Source: DATKDF01 sp963752045 (GTDB lineage Bacteria; Acidobacteriota; Vicinamibacteria; Vicinamibacterales; SCN-69-37). Taken from it: a stretch of 64,000 nucleotides of DNA. Positions 54,751-63,204 of the stretch are shown here, piece by piece. The notes beneath the pieces are model-generated. The model had not been told where the DNA came from and ran no database searches. It was given only the letters and a program-made list of their open reading frames with translations. The stretch covers positions 62,001 to 126,000 of the forward strand of contig CAVVWN010000010.1 in assembly GCA_963752045.1 (NCBI GenBank), given 5' to 3'. The position numbers and the translations under genes are program-made. Every line of letters begins with the position of its first letter. The stretch's first letter is position 1.

Positions 54751-55359
54751 ATGTCTGAGTTGAAAGCGATCATCGAGGCGCTGATTTTCGCGTCGCCGGA
54801 GCCGCTGGCGCCGAAGGCGCTCGTGAAGCTGCTCGACACCGAGCCGCGGGAGGACGTCGAGGCCGCCATCGCCGCGCTCAAGCAGGACTACGATCGGCCG
54901 GGCGGCCTGCAGATGGTCGAGGTGGCCGGCGGATACCAGATCGTCACGCGGCCGGAGCTTCACGAATGGGTGCGGCGGCTCTTTCACGAGCGGACGACCC
55001 AGAAGCTGTCGGTCGCCGCGCTCGAGACCCTGGCCGTCGTCGCCTACCGGCAGCCCGTCACCGCACCGGAGATTGCCGAGATTCGAGGTGTCAACACGGC
55101 CGGCGTGCTCAGCACGCTCGTCGAGCGCCGACTCGTCAAGGTCGTCGGCCGCAAGCAGGTCGTCGGGCGCCCGTTCCTCTACGGCACGACGCGCGAGTTC
55201 CTCGAGCGGTTCGGGCTCAACGACCTGTCGGACCTGCCCCGGGTGGAGGACGTGTCGGAGCTGCTCGGATTCGAGCTGCCCGACGCGGTTTCGGCGCCGC
55301 AGCCCCAGACGCCTCTGCCGTTCGACGGCGGTGGCGACGACGGCGAAGTCGTGCATTGA
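54751..55359 (+). CDS. scpB: Segregation and condensation protein B
   Basis: The 202-residue protein has the two winged-helix domains of ScpB: SELKAIIEALIFASPEPL begins the first, and TLAVVAYRQPVTAPEIAEIR with GVNTAGVLSTLVERRLVKVV forms the second. The ending is a short acidic tail. It binds ScpA and regulates SMC opening. ATG at 54751 is preferred over the GTG at 54745. The rluB start is five bases after the stop, so the genes are coupled. Confidence 0.94.
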   Translation: MSELKAIIEALIFASPEPLAPKALVKLLDTEPREDVEAAIAALKQDYDRPGGLQMVEVAGGYQIVTRPELHEWVRRLFHERTTQKLSVAALETLAVVAYRQPVTAPEIAEIRGVNTAGVLSTLVERRLVKVVGRKQVVGRPFLYGTTREFLERFGLNDLSDLPRVEDVSELLGFELPDAVSAPQPQTPLPFDGGGDDGEVVH

Positions 55360-55363
55360 GTCG

Positions 55364-56116
55364 ATGCGCCTGAATCGTTACCTGTCGCAAACCGGCACCG
55401 CCTCGCGGCGCGCGGCCGACGAGCTGATCCGGCAGGGCCGCGTCACCCTCAACGGGCACGTCGTCACCGAGCTCGGCACGAAGATCGATCCGGAACGCGA
55501 CTCCGTCCAGGTGGACGGGCGACGCGTGCGCGCCGTGCCGGCCCCGCGCTACCTCCTGCTCTACAAACCCCGCGGCGTCGTCAGCACCCGCTCGGACCCG
55601 CAGCGACGGACCACGGTCATCGACCTCGTGGCGAAGGCGGGGATCACGGGCTACTTCTACCCGGTTGGCAGGCTCGACTACGACAGCGAAGGCCTGCTCC
55701 TTCTGACCAACGACGGCGCGTTCGCGCAGGCCGTGGCGCATCCCAGGGCCGAGCTCGAGCGGACCTACGAGGCGCAGGTTCTTGGCGTGCCCGACGAGCG
55801 CGATCTTGGCCGCCTGCGCCGGGGCGTGACCATCGAGGGGCGACGGACGCTGCCCGCCCGGGTCCGGGTGCTTCGCGTCGTGCCCACCCGATCCGGCGAC
55901 CAGGCGGTGCTCGAGCTCACGATACGGGAAGGGCGGAACCGGCAGGTGCGACGCATGTGCGACGCGGTCGCGCACCCCGTCGAGCGGCTGCGCCGGACGC
56001 ACATCGGTCCCCTCGCCGCGCGCGGCATGCGCCCGGGCCAGATTCGCGATCTGACACCGGCCGAGGTCAAGGCGCTCACGAGTCGCCAGCCCGCCGAGCG
56101 TCCTCCGCGTGACTAG
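55364..56116 (+). CDS. rluB: 23S rRNA pseudouridine synthase (RluB/RsuA family)
   Basis: The 250-residue protein has an N-terminal S4 RNA-binding domain (RLNRYLSQTGTASRRAADEL) and a RsuA-type catalytic domain with the Asp in GRLDYDSEGLLLLTNDG. The KPRGVVSTRSD and RNRQVRRMCDAVAHPV motifs are typical. RluB modifies U2605 in 23S rRNA in E. coli; the precise base here is inferred. It follows scpB closely. A hairpin (56116-56155) begins at its stop codon. Confidence 0.93.
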   Translation: MRLNRYLSQTGTASRRAADELIRQGRVTLNGHVVTELGTKIDPERDSVQVDGRRVRAVPAPRYLLLYKPRGVVSTRSDPQRRTTVIDLVAKAGITGYFYPVGRLDYDSEGLLLLTNDGAFAQAVAHPRAELERTYEAQVLGVPDERDLGRLRRGVTIEGRRTLPARVRVLRVVPTRSGDQAVLELTIREGRNRQVRRMCDAVAHPVERLRRTHIGPLAARGMRPGQIRDLTPAEVKALTSRQPAERPPRD

Positions 56117-56155
56117 AGCCGTTTTCGTTTCGGTGTGACCGGCCGGAAACGGCTC
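56116..56155 (+). terminator. Hairpin at the end of rluB
   Basis: GAGCCGTTT (56116-56124) and AAACGGCTC (56147-56155) pair over nine bases, extended by a wobble and two more pairs, around an 18-base loop. It starts at the last base of the rluB stop. No T tract follows, so it may slow transcription or protect the 3' end rather than act as an intrinsic terminator. Confidence 0.35.
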
Positions 56156-56157
56156 AA

Positions 56158-56213
56158 GCGGTTTGCACATCTCCCCCACCCGGGCCGCTACAGAGAACTG
56201 CAAACCGCAATAG
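56158..56213. repeat. Dispersed short hairpin element, copy 2
   Basis: GCGGTTTGCA (56158-56167) and TGCAAACCGC (56199-56208) form a perfect ten-base stem around a 31-base loop. The right part (56190-56213) matches 6651-6674 in 22 of 24 bases. It ends just before cmk. Confidence 0.5.
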
Positions 56214-56225
56214 CCGGGCGATATC

Positions 56226-56933
56226 ATGAGGCCGATGATTCGTCGTCCGGTCGTCGTCGCGATTGATGGGCCGTCGGGGGCCGGCAAGGGCACCGTCGCG
56301 CGCGCTCTGGCCGAAGCCCTCGGTTTGCGCCACGTCGACACGGGCGCGATGTACCGCGCCGTCGCCTGGAAGGCCCTCCATGACGGCATCGACGTCTCGC
56401 GGTCCGTGTCGGTGGCCGACCTTGCCCGGCAGGCCGTGTTCAGCCTCGACGGCGGCGTGGTCATCGATGGGCACGACGTCACGGCCGCCATCCGCACGTC
56501 GGAGATCGACCTGGCGGCGGCCGCCGTGGCGAGGCACCCGGAAGTTCGCGCGGTGCTCGTCGAGCGGCAGCGCGCGCTCGAAGGCGGCAACGGCGTGGTC
56601 ATGGAAGGACGCGACATCGGCACCGTCGTCTTTCCGAATGCCGACGTGAAGATCTTTCTCGATGCGGCGGCCGACGAGCGGGCGCGGCGAAGGGCCCGAG
56701 ATCAGTCGCACGCGGCCGGCCGCGGCGCGGCTCCGGTCGACCGCGTGGCGGAAGACCTGGCCGCGCGCGACCAGTCCGACCGCACGCGGGCCGTCTCGCC
56801 CCTCACGCGGGCAGCCGATGCCGTCTACATCGACACGACCGGCCTGCCGATTGCCGACGTCGTCGCCCACGCGCTCGACGTCGTTTCACGGGTACTCAAC
56901 GAACCGCCGGCCGAAGTGCCGGGATCCGGCTAG
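56226..56933 (+). CDS. cmk: Cytidylate kinase
   Basis: The 235-residue enzyme phosphorylates CMP and dCMP. The P-loop IDGPSGAGKGTVARAL, the substrate stretch DTGAMYRAVAWKAL and the MEGRDIGTVVFPNADVKIFL loop identify the bacterial Cmk family. It is upstream of rpsA as in many bacteria, although here a minus-strand gene for a DUF6335 protein lies between them. Start ATG at 56226 gives the normal N-terminus. Confidence 0.95.
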   Translation: MRPMIRRPVVVAIDGPSGAGKGTVARALAEALGLRHVDTGAMYRAVAWKALHDGIDVSRSVSVADLARQAVFSLDGGVVIDGHDVTAAIRTSEIDLAAAAVARHPEVRAVLVERQRALEGGNGVVMEGRDIGTVVFPNADVKIFLDAAADERARRRARDQSHAAGRGAAPVDRVAEDLAARDQSDRTRAVSPLTRAADAVYIDTTGLPIADVVAHALDVVSRVLNEPPAEVPGSG

Positions 56934-56949
56934 GAACCGGCTGGATGGC

Positions 56950-57822
56950 CTACTTGTCCTGGCGATTGTGGGGCCAGTCGTCCGACGAAGCCGGGTCGTA
57001 CTCCCACCGATGGCGATCCCGGTCCGTGATTTCCTCCCCGCCCTGCAACTCCTGGTCGTCGGAGTAGCTGATACCAAGCGCCTTGCCGATGTCGTCGACA
57101 CGGTCCTGGTCCGGCGTCGGGTTGTCGCCGCCTGGCGCCTCGTCACCGGTCGCGTAGGCGTCTTCCCACCGCGCGTCGAGATCGCCGGCCGTCATCTCCG
57201 GGCTGGTTTCCGTATGCAGCCGCAGACGGTGTACGAGATCGTCGTGCCCCGCCTTTGCCGAGAGCAGCTGGCGCTCGTCCCCCATCGGCTCGACCGGGGC
57301 GGGCTCGTGGATGTCGAGCCGCTCTTCGTCGGGCAGCGTCCGGCGCTGCCGCGTCAGGTCCGGTGGCGGGATCGCCGGGCGGCGTCCGCCGCGCGTCCGG
57401 GCGGCGAGCGCCGCAAGGGCCGGGTCGAGGGCCGGCGTTCTGGCTGGCGTCTTCCGCGCCGGGGCCTTCGAGATCTTCGGCGCGGACGCCTTTGGCTTTG
57501 CGGTCTTCGGCCTGGCAGTCTTCGGCTTGCCGGCCTTCGTGCTGGTGGAGTTGGGCCTGGCCGGGCGGCGGGCCGGAGCGGCCGGGCGCTTGGCACGTCG
57601 ACGGGGCGCCGCTTTGGCGGTTCGGGTCTTCGCGGCGGCCTTTTGCGGCCGCGGCTTGGGCCGGGACTTGGTCTTCGCGCCCCGCCGGGCCGCTTTCGGG
57701 CGACCGGCTGGCCGGCGGGTCCCGGTCTTCCGGGCGCCTTTGCTCGCGGCGCGGGTCTTGGGCGGCCTGGCCGGGCGGCGGGTCCGCGTCCGCCTGCTTT
57801 TGCTCGTCTTTCGGGCTGCCAT
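56950..57822 (-). CDS. Histone H1-like N-terminus fused to a DUF6335 domain
   Basis: The first about 145 residues are Lys/Arg/Ala/Pro-rich and repetitive (AAKTRTAKAAPRRRAKRPAA; KPKTARPKTAKPK), like H1-type DNA-binding tails. The C-terminal 110 residues match the DUF6335 domain: MTAGDLDARWEDAYATGDEA, NPTPDQDRVDDIGKALGISY and DRDRHRWEYDPASSDDW. DUF6335 is found in many bacteria with no known role. The basic tail suggests nucleoid association. The gene is in the opposite direction to cmk and rpsA, interrupting an otherwise conserved block. Confidence 0.75.
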   Translation of the reverse strand: MAARKTSKSRRTRTRRPARPPKTRAASKGARKTGTRRPAGRPKAARRGAKTKSRPKPRPQKAAAKTRTAKAAPRRRAKRPAAPARRPARPNSTSTKAGKPKTARPKTAKPKASAPKISKAPARKTPARTPALDPALAALAARTRGGRRPAIPPPDLTRQRRTLPDEERLDIHEPAPVEPMGDERQLLSAKAGHDDLVHRLRLHTETSPEMTAGDLDARWEDAYATGDEAPGGDNPTPDQDRVDDIGKALGISYSDDQELQGGEEITDRDRHRWEYDPASSDDWPHNRQDK

Positions 57823-57844
57823 GGCTGTCTCCCTCCCGAAGCGG

Positions 57845-57879
57845 TTGACCTGCGTTCCCTAAGTACCGGATAATCCGGT
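57845..57879 (+). promoter_or_regulatory. Candidate rpsA promoter with palindrome over the -10
   Basis: TTGACC (57845-57850) and GATAAT (57869-57874) are 18 bases apart. A 15-base palindrome ACCGGAT-A-ATCCGGT (57865-57879) is centred on the -10, so a dimeric repressor bound here would block transcription. The start codon of rpsA lies about 100 bases downstream, leaving room for a leader. Sequence-based only. Confidence 0.5.
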
Positions 57880-57978
57880 GCTTATCGCAATTCTAGCGCA
57901 GCTTACCTATAACCCGCTGCCGCGAAAGACAGGCGATCAAGCAAAATGCGAACGACGTTTGAGGAGGCCCCGGCAGGC

Positions 57979-59730
57979 ATGGGTAATGAAGACTCGGCAA
58001 AGAAGCATCACAGTCAGGGGGGTGTGAAAACGCAGGGCGGTTTCGCGGCTTTCGCCTCCGACAGGGCGGAAGCGAACCCGGAAGAGTACGCGCAACTCCT
58101 GGAGATGTACGACACCAGCTTCCGCAACATCGCGGAAGGCGAAGTCGTCAAGGGCACGGTCGTGAAGGTCACGCCGACGCACGTCATCGTGGACGTGGGC
58201 TTCAAGTCCGAGGGCCTGATCTCCATCGAGGAATTCATCGATGAGAGCGGCCAGGTGACGGCCCAGCCCGGCGACATCGTCGACGTGCTGCTCGAGCGCA
58301 CCGAAGATCGGGAAGGCTACGTCGTCCTCTCGCGCGAAAAAGCCGAGAAGATGAAGATCTGGGACGAGGTCGAGAAGGCCTACCAGGAACGCAAGGTGGT
58401 CATCGGCCGCGTCATCGAGCGGATCAAGGGCGGCCTGGCGGTCGACATCGGCGTGCGGGCGTTTCTGCCCGGATCGCAGATCGACGTGCGGCCGGTTCGC
58501 AATCTCGACGCCATGCGCGGGCAGGAACTGCGCATGCGTGTCATCAAGGTCAACAAGAAGCGCGGCAACATCGTGCTTTCGCGCAAGGCCCTGCTCGAGG
58601 AAGAAAACGCCGAGAAGAAGAAGGAAACGCTCGACTCGCTCACCGAGGGCAAGGTGCTGCGCGGCACGGTGAAGAACCTCACCGATTACGGCGCGTTCAT
58701 CGACCTTGGCGGCATCGACGGCCTGCTGCACATCACCGACATGTCGTGGGGCCGGGTGACGCACCCGTCCGAGGTCGTCAAGGTGGGCGACGACGTCGAC
58801 GTGATCGTGCTCAAGTACGACCCGGAGACCGAGCGCGTCTCGCTCGGTCACAAGCAGCTCGTGCCCGATCCGTGGAGCAACGTCATCGAGCGGTACCCGG
58901 TCGGCATCCGCGTGACCGGCAAGGTGGTGAGCCTCACCGACTACGGCGCCTTCATCGAGCTCGAGCCGGGCGTCGAGGGCCTCATCCACGTGTCCGAGAT
59001 GTCGTGGAGCAAGCGGGTCAAGCATCCGTCGAAGCTGCTCAACGTGGGCGACATGGTCGAGGCGATGGTGCTCGGCGTCGACCCGGGCGCGCGGCGGATT
59101 TCACTCGGCCTGAAGCAGGTCGAGACCAATCCGTGGCACGAGCTCACCGACAAGTACCCCGTGGGCACGACGATTTCCGGAAAGGTTCGCAATCTCACCG
59201 AGTTCGGCGCGTTCGTCGAAGTCGAGGAGGGCATCGACGGCCTCATCCACATCTCGGACATGTCCTGGAGCAAGATCAAGCATCCGTCCGAGGTGCTCAA
59301 GAAGGGCGACACGGTCGAGGCGCAGGTGCTCAGCATCGACGCCGACAACCAGCGCCTGTCGCTCGGCCTGAAACAGCTGCAGACCGGCATCTGGAAGGAG
59401 TTCTTCGACGCCCACAAGGTGGGGGACATCGTCAAGGGCACGGTCGTGCGCCTGACCAACTTCGGCGCGTTCGTCGAGCTCTCGGAAGGCATCGAGGGGC
59501 TCATCCACGTCTCGGAATTCGATTCGGCCCAGGGCGGCGAGAAGCTCGAGCTGCGCACGGGCGAGCCGTACGAGATGAAGATCATCCGGCTCGTGCCAGA
59601 GGAGCGGAAGATCGGTCTGAGCATCCGGGCGCTCAAGGACGAGTCGTTCCAGGCGGATTGGGACGCCTACTCGGAGTCGACCGGCCGGCCCGAGGTCACG
59701 CTGGGCGATCATTTCAAGCACCTCAAGTGA
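57979..59730 (+). CDS. rpsA: 30S ribosomal protein S1
   Basis: S1 helps bind mRNA to the small ribosomal subunit. Repeated S1 domains are visible, each ending in patterns such as DYGAFIDLGGIDGLLHITDM, DYGAFIELEPGVEGLIHVSE, EFGAFVEVEEGIDGLIHISD and NFGAFVELSEGIEGLIHVSE; six domains are present over about 583 residues. The ATG at 57979 follows a GAGGAGG site; an ATG 33 bases earlier lacks one. The next gene encodes an HU/IHF protein after six bases, as in the classic cmk-rpsA-ihfB layout. Confidence 0.96.
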   Translation: MGNEDSAKKHHSQGGVKTQGGFAAFASDRAEANPEEYAQLLEMYDTSFRNIAEGEVVKGTVVKVTPTHVIVDVGFKSEGLISIEEFIDESGQVTAQPGDIVDVLLERTEDREGYVVLSREKAEKMKIWDEVEKAYQERKVVIGRVIERIKGGLAVDIGVRAFLPGSQIDVRPVRNLDAMRGQELRMRVIKVNKKRGNIVLSRKALLEEENAEKKKETLDSLTEGKVLRGTVKNLTDYGAFIDLGGIDGLLHITDMSWGRVTHPSEVVKVGDDVDVIVLKYDPETERVSLGHKQLVPDPWSNVIERYPVGIRVTGKVVSLTDYGAFIELEPGVEGLIHVSEMSWSKRVKHPSKLLNVGDMVEAMVLGVDPGARRISLGLKQVETNPWHELTDKYPVGTTISGKVRNLTEFGAFVEVEEGIDGLIHISDMSWSKIKHPSEVLKKGDTVEAQVLSIDADNQRLSLGLKQLQTGIWKEFFDAHKVGDIVKGTVVRLTNFGAFVELSEGIEGLIHVSEFDSAQGGEKLELRTGEPYEMKIIRLVPEERKIGLSIRALKDESFQADWDAYSESTGRPEVTLGDHFKHLK

Positions 59731-59736
59731 CGTGAG

Positions 59737-60096
59737 ATGACCAAAGCCGAACTCGTCGAAGAGGTGTCGCGCGTCTCGGACCTGACGAAGAAGCACTCCG
59801 AGGTCATCGTGGACACGGTGTTCAAGAGCATCGTGGAGGCGCTGCACCGGGGCGAGAAGATCGAGCTTCGTGGGTTCGGGAGTTTCCGGCTGCGCCGGCG
59901 CGAGCCACGCAAGGGCCGGAACCCGAAAACCGGCGACCGGGTCGACGTGCCGCCGAAGCAGGTGCCGTACTTCAAGCCGGGCAAGGAACTGAAGGAACTG
60001 ATCAATCGCGGCGGCGAGGCGCCGGCGTCAGAGCCCGCGCCCGCCGCGCCCGACCTGGACGCCCCACCGCCCGGGACCATCCCGCCGGAGGCATGA
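59737..60096 (+). CDS. HU/IHF-family DNA-bending protein
   Basis: The first 90 residues are a complete HU/IHF fold: TKAELVEEVSRVSDLTKKHS, then GEKIELRGFGSFRLRRREPR and the arm residues RNPKTGDRVDVPPKQVPYFKPGKEL (Pro at the arm tip). A Pro/Ala-rich tail of 25 residues follows. The context after rpsA suggests IHF-beta, but the sequence alone cannot separate HU from IHF. It acts in chromosome packing and gene regulation. Confidence 0.92.
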   Translation: MTKAELVEEVSRVSDLTKKHSEVIVDTVFKSIVEALHRGEKIELRGFGSFRLRRREPRKGRNPKTGDRVDVPPKQVPYFKPGKELKELINRGGEAPASEPAPAAPDLDAPPPGTIPPEA

Positions 60097-60141
60097 TCGC
60101 GCCCGCGGCATCGGGGCCGCGCTCGGAGGCTGGCTCGCCGG

Positions 60142-60630
60142 ATGAACCGACTGTGGACCCCGTGGAGGCTGGCCTACGTGACTGACGCCGGGGGCAACCT
60201 CGACGGATGCATCTTCTGCACCGCGGCCGCTCGGCTCGACGCCGACGACCTGGTCGTCCACCAGGGAACCCGCTGTTTCGTCATTCTCAACAAGTACCCC
60301 TACAACAACGGTCACCTGATGGTGGTGCCCCACCGGCACGTGGGGCGGCTCGCGGGCCTCGAGCCCGATGAGTTGCTGGAATTGACCCAGTTGGCCCAGC
60401 GCGCCGAGCGCGCGCTCGCCGAGGCGTACGCCCCGCACGGGTTCAACATGGGGCTCAACCTGGGCAAGCCGGCCGGCGCGGGCGTGCTCGACCACCTGCA
60501 CCTGCACGTGGTGCCGCGATGGAACGGCGACACCAACTTCATGTCGGTCGTCGGCGAGACCCGAGTGCTCCCGGAGGAGCTCACGGACACGTCGGCACGG
60601 CTGCGCAGCATCTTCGCGCGACTCGAGTAG
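60142..60630 (+). CDS. HIT-family nucleotide hydrolase
   Basis: The histidine triad motif HLHLHVVPRW is complete, preceded by ILNKYPYNNGHLMVVPHRH and an N-terminal CIFC pair that may bind zinc. The length (162) and the VLDHLHLH context match Ap4A phosphorylase/HIT hydrolases of actinobacteria and acidobacteria. It likely cleaves dinucleoside polyphosphates or AMP-linked compounds. It follows the HU/IHF gene after 45 bases. Confidence 0.9.
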   Translation: MNRLWTPWRLAYVTDAGGNLDGCIFCTAAARLDADDLVVHQGTRCFVILNKYPYNNGHLMVVPHRHVGRLAGLEPDELLELTQLAQRAERALAEAYAPHGFNMGLNLGKPAGAGVLDHLHLHVVPRWNGDTNFMSVVGETRVLPEELTDTSARLRSIFARLE

Positions 60631-60689
60631 CCGGGGGACGTTCCTGGCCGGCAACGCCGGGATGACCCCGTGAGGAGCAAAGGACACAG

Positions 60690-61826
60690 ATGGATTTCTC
60701 GTTGACGCCCGAACAGGAGGCCTTCCTCGCGCGCGTGGATGCGTTCGCCGAGGACCGCGTGGCCCCCCGCGCCGCCGACCTCGACGCCACCGACGCGTTT
60801 CCGCGCGATCTCATCGCCGAGGCGGCGGCTCTCGGGCTTGCGGGCGTGACGATTCCCGCCGCTCGCGGCGGCGCCGGCCTCGACTATGTGGCCTACGCGC
60901 TCGCCATCGAGCGGATCAGCCGGGCGAGCGCCGCCGTGGCCGTTTCGCTCACCGTCAACAACTCGCTCGTGGCCGAGCCCCTCCTCGAGTTCGGGACCGA
61001 GGCGCAGCAGGACGCCTGGCTCCGGCGGCTCGCCTCTGGCGAGGCCATCGGGGCCTTCGCGCTCTCCGAAGCCCAGTCCGGGTCTGACGCCTCCAACCAG
61101 CGCACGACGGCTCGGCTCGACAGCGACGGCTACGTCATCAACGGGCAGAAGCTGTGGGTGGCAAACGGCTCCGTCGCCGACGTCGCCATCGTGTTTGCCA
61201 CTACGGCGCCGGCCGCACACGGCCGCGGCATCAGCGCCTTCCTCGTTCCGCTGTCGGCCGACGGCATCACGCGCGCGCCGACCGATTCACTTGGGGTCCG
61301 GGGCCTGGGGTGCGTGGACCTCACGTTCGAGGACGTCCGGGTCGAGGCGTCGGCCTTGCTCGGCGAACCGGGACACGGGCTCCGTCTGGCCCTGCGCGCC
61401 CTCGAAGGCGGGCGGGTCGTGATCGCCGCACAGGCGCTCGGTGTCGGCCAGGCCGCGCTCGACGAGGCGCTCGCCTACGCCCGTGAGCGCGAGGCATTCG
61501 GTCAGCCGATCGGGAACTTCCAGGCCATCCAGTTTCAGTTGGCCGACGTGGCCACCGATCTCGAAGCGGCGCGCTTGCTGATGTGGAAGGCTGCCGACGT
61601 GCGCAGCCGTGGGCCGCGCGCCGCCCTCGAGGCGGCGATGGCCAAGCTGCAGGCCTCCGAGGCCGCCCACCGCGCGGCCGACCGGGCCATGCAGATCCTC
61701 GCATCGGCCGGCTACCGGCGCGGGTCCACCGTCGAGCGGCTCTTCCGCGACGTCCGCGCCGCGGAGATCTACCAGGGCACGTCGGAAGTGCAGCGGATGA
61801 TCATCGCGGAGCAGATTCTGGGGTGA
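60690..61826 (+). CDS. Acyl-CoA dehydrogenase
   Basis: The 378-residue flavoenzyme has the three acyl-CoA dehydrogenase domains: an N-terminal helical part (SLTPEQEAFLARVDAFAEDR), a central beta domain with the FAD/substrate motif FALSEAQSGSDASNQRT, and a C-terminal helical domain ending IYQGTSEVQRMIIAEQIL, where the catalytic base Glu lies. This fits short-chain or butyryl-CoA-type enzymes that oxidise acyl-CoA and pass electrons to ETF. A second copy is convergent at 61959. Start ATG with GAGGAG upstream. Confidence 0.93.
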   Translation: MDFSLTPEQEAFLARVDAFAEDRVAPRAADLDATDAFPRDLIAEAAALGLAGVTIPAARGGAGLDYVAYALAIERISRASAAVAVSLTVNNSLVAEPLLEFGTEAQQDAWLRRLASGEAIGAFALSEAQSGSDASNQRTTARLDSDGYVINGQKLWVANGSVADVAIVFATTAPAAHGRGISAFLVPLSADGITRAPTDSLGVRGLGCVDLTFEDVRVEASALLGEPGHGLRLALRALEGGRVVIAAQALGVGQAALDEALAYAREREAFGQPIGNFQAIQFQLADVATDLEAARLLMWKAADVRSRGPRAALEAAMAKLQASEAAHRAADRAMQILASAGYRRGSTVERLFRDVRAAEIYQGTSEVQRMIIAEQILG

Positions 61827-61958
61827 GAAAAGCGCTGGGGTGCTCGGGGTGAAAGGCGCTTGGGGTGCTGGGAGTGAAGGGCGTGGGCTTCTGGGAGGTG
61901 CTGGGAGTGAAGGGCGCTTGGGGTGCTGGGAGTGAAGGGCGCTTGAGGTGCTCGGGCG
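61827..61958 (+). repeat. Direct array of about 25-bp repeats between two convergent genes
   Basis: About five direct units of about 25 bases, each starting GGGGTGCTGGGAGTG and ending AAGGGCGCTT with small variations, fill the gap from the stop of the first acyl-CoA dehydrogenase to that of the convergent second. Unlike the 8- and 9-bp arrays, all units face the same way. No open protein pattern is supported; ORFs crossing it are repeat shadows. Confidence 0.8.
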
Positions 61959-63125
61959 TCAGCTCAGTATCTGCTTGGCGATTGTCTGCAACTGCAGGTT
62001 CGAAGTGCCCTCGTAGATCTGTCCGATTTTCGCGTCGCGATAGAGTTTCTCGACCGGGTAGTCCTTGACGAATCCGTTGCCGCCGAAGAGGTTGATGGCG
62101 AGTGACGACACGCGCTCGGCCACTTCCGACGAGGCAATCTTGCACATGGCGGCTTCGGTGAGGAACGGCTTGCCCCGGTCTCTCAGCCGCGCGGCGTTGT
62201 AGACGAGCAGCCGCGCCGTCTCGACGTCGGTGGCCGCGCGCGCCAGCTGGAACTGGACGGCCTGGAAGTCGGCGATGGCCTTGCCGAACTGCTTGCGCTC
62301 CTTCGTGTACTTGATGGCATGCTCGAGCGCCCCGGCGGCGAGCCCGAGCATCTGCGCGCCGATGCCGATGCGGCCTTCGTTGAGCGTCTCGATCGCCACC
62401 TTGTAGCCCTTGCCGACCTCGCCGAGCACGTTGGCGCGGGGCACGCGGCAGCCTTCGAGGATCACTTCGCACGTGCTCGAGGCGCGAATGCCGAGCTTGT
62501 CTTCCTTGTGCCCCACCGACAGGCCTGGCGTGTCGCGGGCGACGAGGAACGCGGTGATGCCACGGTAGCCCGCCTCGGGCGCCACTGTGGCGAAGACGAT
62601 GAACCACTCGGCTTCGTTGGCGTTGGTGATCCAGAGCTTGCGGCCGTCGAGGACGAAGTGGTCCCCGTCCTCACGCGCGCGGGCCTGAAGCGCGAACGCA
62701 TCGCTGCCCGACCCGGCTTCCGACAGCGCGTAGGCGCCCACGTGCCGGCTGGCCAGGCCCGGGCATATCCGGGCCTTCTGTTCATCCGACCCCCAGCGCA
62801 GCACGGCGTTGACGCAGAGCGTGTTCTGCACGTCGACGAGCACGCCCACCGACGGATCCACGCGCGACAGCTCTTCGACGACGAGGACGGAGTGGAAGAA
62901 CGTGCCGCCCGAGCCCCCGAGCGATTCGGGAATCTCGATGCCCATCACGCCCAGCGCGAACAACTCGTCGAGGAGCGCCCGCTGGATCTTCGCCTGCTCG
63001 TCCATCTCCCGGCTGACCGGCCGGATTCGGGCCTCCGCGAACTCGCGCACGCTCCCGCGCAGGAGTTGTTCGTCTTCGGTAAGCTCGGTGAGGGCCGCGG
63101 GCAGGGTGTCGGTGACGAGGGCCAT
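61959..63125 (-). CDS. Acyl-CoA dehydrogenase (second copy)
   Basis: The 388-residue protein has the same domain order as its neighbour: N-terminal helices (ELTEDEQLLRGSVREFAEAR), middle domain with GAYALSEAGSGSDAFALQA, and the ending YEGTSNLQLQTIAKQIL with the catalytic Glu. The two are only moderately alike, so they probably act on different acyl-CoAs. They share a convergent junction filled by 25-bp repeats. The ATG at 63125 is used. It is divergent from the VWFA-related gene at 63205. Confidence 0.93.
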   Translation of the reverse strand: MALVTDTLPAALTELTEDEQLLRGSVREFAEARIRPVSREMDEQAKIQRALLDELFALGVMGIEIPESLGGSGGTFFHSVLVVEELSRVDPSVGVLVDVQNTLCVNAVLRWGSDEQKARICPGLASRHVGAYALSEAGSGSDAFALQARAREDGDHFVLDGRKLWITNANEAEWFIVFATVAPEAGYRGITAFLVARDTPGLSVGHKEDKLGIRASSTCEVILEGCRVPRANVLGEVGKGYKVAIETLNEGRIGIGAQMLGLAAGALEHAIKYTKERKQFGKAIADFQAVQFQLARAATDVETARLLVYNAARLRDRGKPFLTEAAMCKIASSEVAERVSSLAINLFGGNGFVKDYPVEKLYRDAKIGQIYEGTSNLQLQTIAKQILS

Positions 63126-63204
63126 GATGGGCGAATGTTATCATTGGACATTCCGCTCTCGCGCCGACAAAGGGGCCGCCCCCGGCGTCTGAATGTGCAG
63201 TGTC

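Noticed and set aside
56116..56155. Classic intrinsic terminator after rluB
   Set aside because: The hairpin is good but no T tract follows it, so a full Rho-independent terminator cannot be claimed.
61801..62607. Minus-strand ORF through the 25-bp array
   Set aside because: Its tail is repeat translation (TPSTPSAFHPEHPSAF) and the rest is a shadow frame of the second acyl-CoA dehydrogenase.
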